A DNA stretch of 5,535 nucleotides from Sphingobium sp. (lineage in GTDB: Bacteria; Pseudomonadota; Alphaproteobacteria; Sphingomonadales; Sphingomonadaceae), in the NCBI GenBank assembly GCA_030148625.1, contig JASBTC010000355.1:1-5535 (forward strand). Reading direction: 5' to 3'. The notes below the pieces were generated by a model. It was not told the DNA's origin and searched no databases. It saw only the letters and a list, made by a program, of their open reading frames with translations. The position numbers and the translations under genes were made by a program. Of this stretch, positions 5,290-5,535 are shown piece by piece. Position 1 is the stretch's first letter. Each line of letters begins with the position of its first letter.

Positions 5290-5535
5290 ATGAAACCCGA
5301 CCCATCCGGCCCCGGCTCGATCATCGGCAGCGGCGCGCGCCGGACCACGCTCGATCGCTTCGTCGCGGGCAAGGGGCGCTATCTCGCCGATATGCCGTTG
5401 CCCGGCGCATTGGTCGTGCGCATGGTGCGCAGCCCCGTCGCCCATGCCGAGATCCTCGCGATCGACACTGCGGCGGCACGCGCGATCCCCGGCGATTCGA
5501 TCGAAATAGCCCGCGAGTTCGGCGATCATCGTGTC
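5290..5535 (+). CDS. Molybdenum hydroxylase large (Mo-binding) subunit, N-terminal fragment
   Basis: Only the first 82 codons are present; the gene runs off the window (family length is usually 700-800 residues). The ATG at 5290 is the first in-frame start after the small-subunit stop, with a moderate GGGA about 10 nt upstream. Residues 11-68 match the family's N-terminal a/b domain: IIGSGARR, then AGKGRYLADMPLPGAL (26-41), RSPVAHAEILAIDTAAARAIPG (split as 47-58 and 59-68). After residue 68 the usual VVAVxT strand is replaced by DSIEIAREFGDHRV, which is unusual. In the full enzyme this subunit binds the molybdopterin cofactor and the substrate; a conserved Glu near the C-terminus and the active-site loop that would indicate substrate type lie outside the window. 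The order FAD-FeS-Mo matches coxMSL. Confidence 0.85.
   Translation, partial: MKPDPSGPGSIIGSGARRTTLDRFVAGKGRYLADMPLPGALVVRMVRSPVAHAEILAIDTAAARAIPGDSIEIAREFGDHRV

Overview
The window is high-GC DNA. Its protein sequences look most like those of Alphaproteobacteria, and a sphingomonad is the best guess; this rests on remembered protein style and codon use, not on a marker gene. It is gene-dense chromosomal or large-replicon sequence. I see no rRNA, tRNA, CRISPR array or recognisable transposase.

Left part (1-1990), all on the plus strand: the 3' part of a KgtP-like alpha-ketoglutarate/H+ symporter gene; then a secreted protein of unknown function with four mature cysteines and a C-terminal segment that reads like an OB fold; then a MarR-family regulator. 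The regulator has a near-consensus sigma-70-type promoter overlapped by a 26-bp inverted repeat that is very probably its own operator.

Middle (1988-2930): a DJ-1/PfpI-superfamily protein of the Hsp31-like type lies on the minus strand. It is convergent with marR across a hairpin that may terminate both genes, and divergent from the right-hand operon. The 238-bp divergent spacer is unusually rich in inverted repeats.

Right part (2931-5535, plus strand, running off the window): a tightly packed operon encodes a KshA-like Rieske non-heme iron oxygenase and then the three subunits of a xanthine-dehydrogenase-family molybdenum hydroxylase, in CoxM-CoxS-CoxL order (FAD, 2x[2Fe-2S], Mo; the last is cut off by the window end). 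The first two genes overlap by 4 nt, and the FAD subunit appears to start at a CTG codon with a well-placed Shine-Dalgarno sequence. The FAD and Fe-S genes overlap by ATGA.

Working model: the molybdenum enzyme hydroxylates an aromatic, N-heteroaromatic or aldehyde substrate with water, passing electrons from Mo through the Fe-S clusters to FAD. The Rieske enzyme performs an O2-dependent oxygenation in the same route. The substrate cannot be read from the sequence, and no ferredoxin or reductase for the Rieske enzyme is encoded here. Joint regulation with the MarR, DJ-1 or transporter genes is not shown; no second copy of the MarR-type palindrome was found in the divergent spacer.
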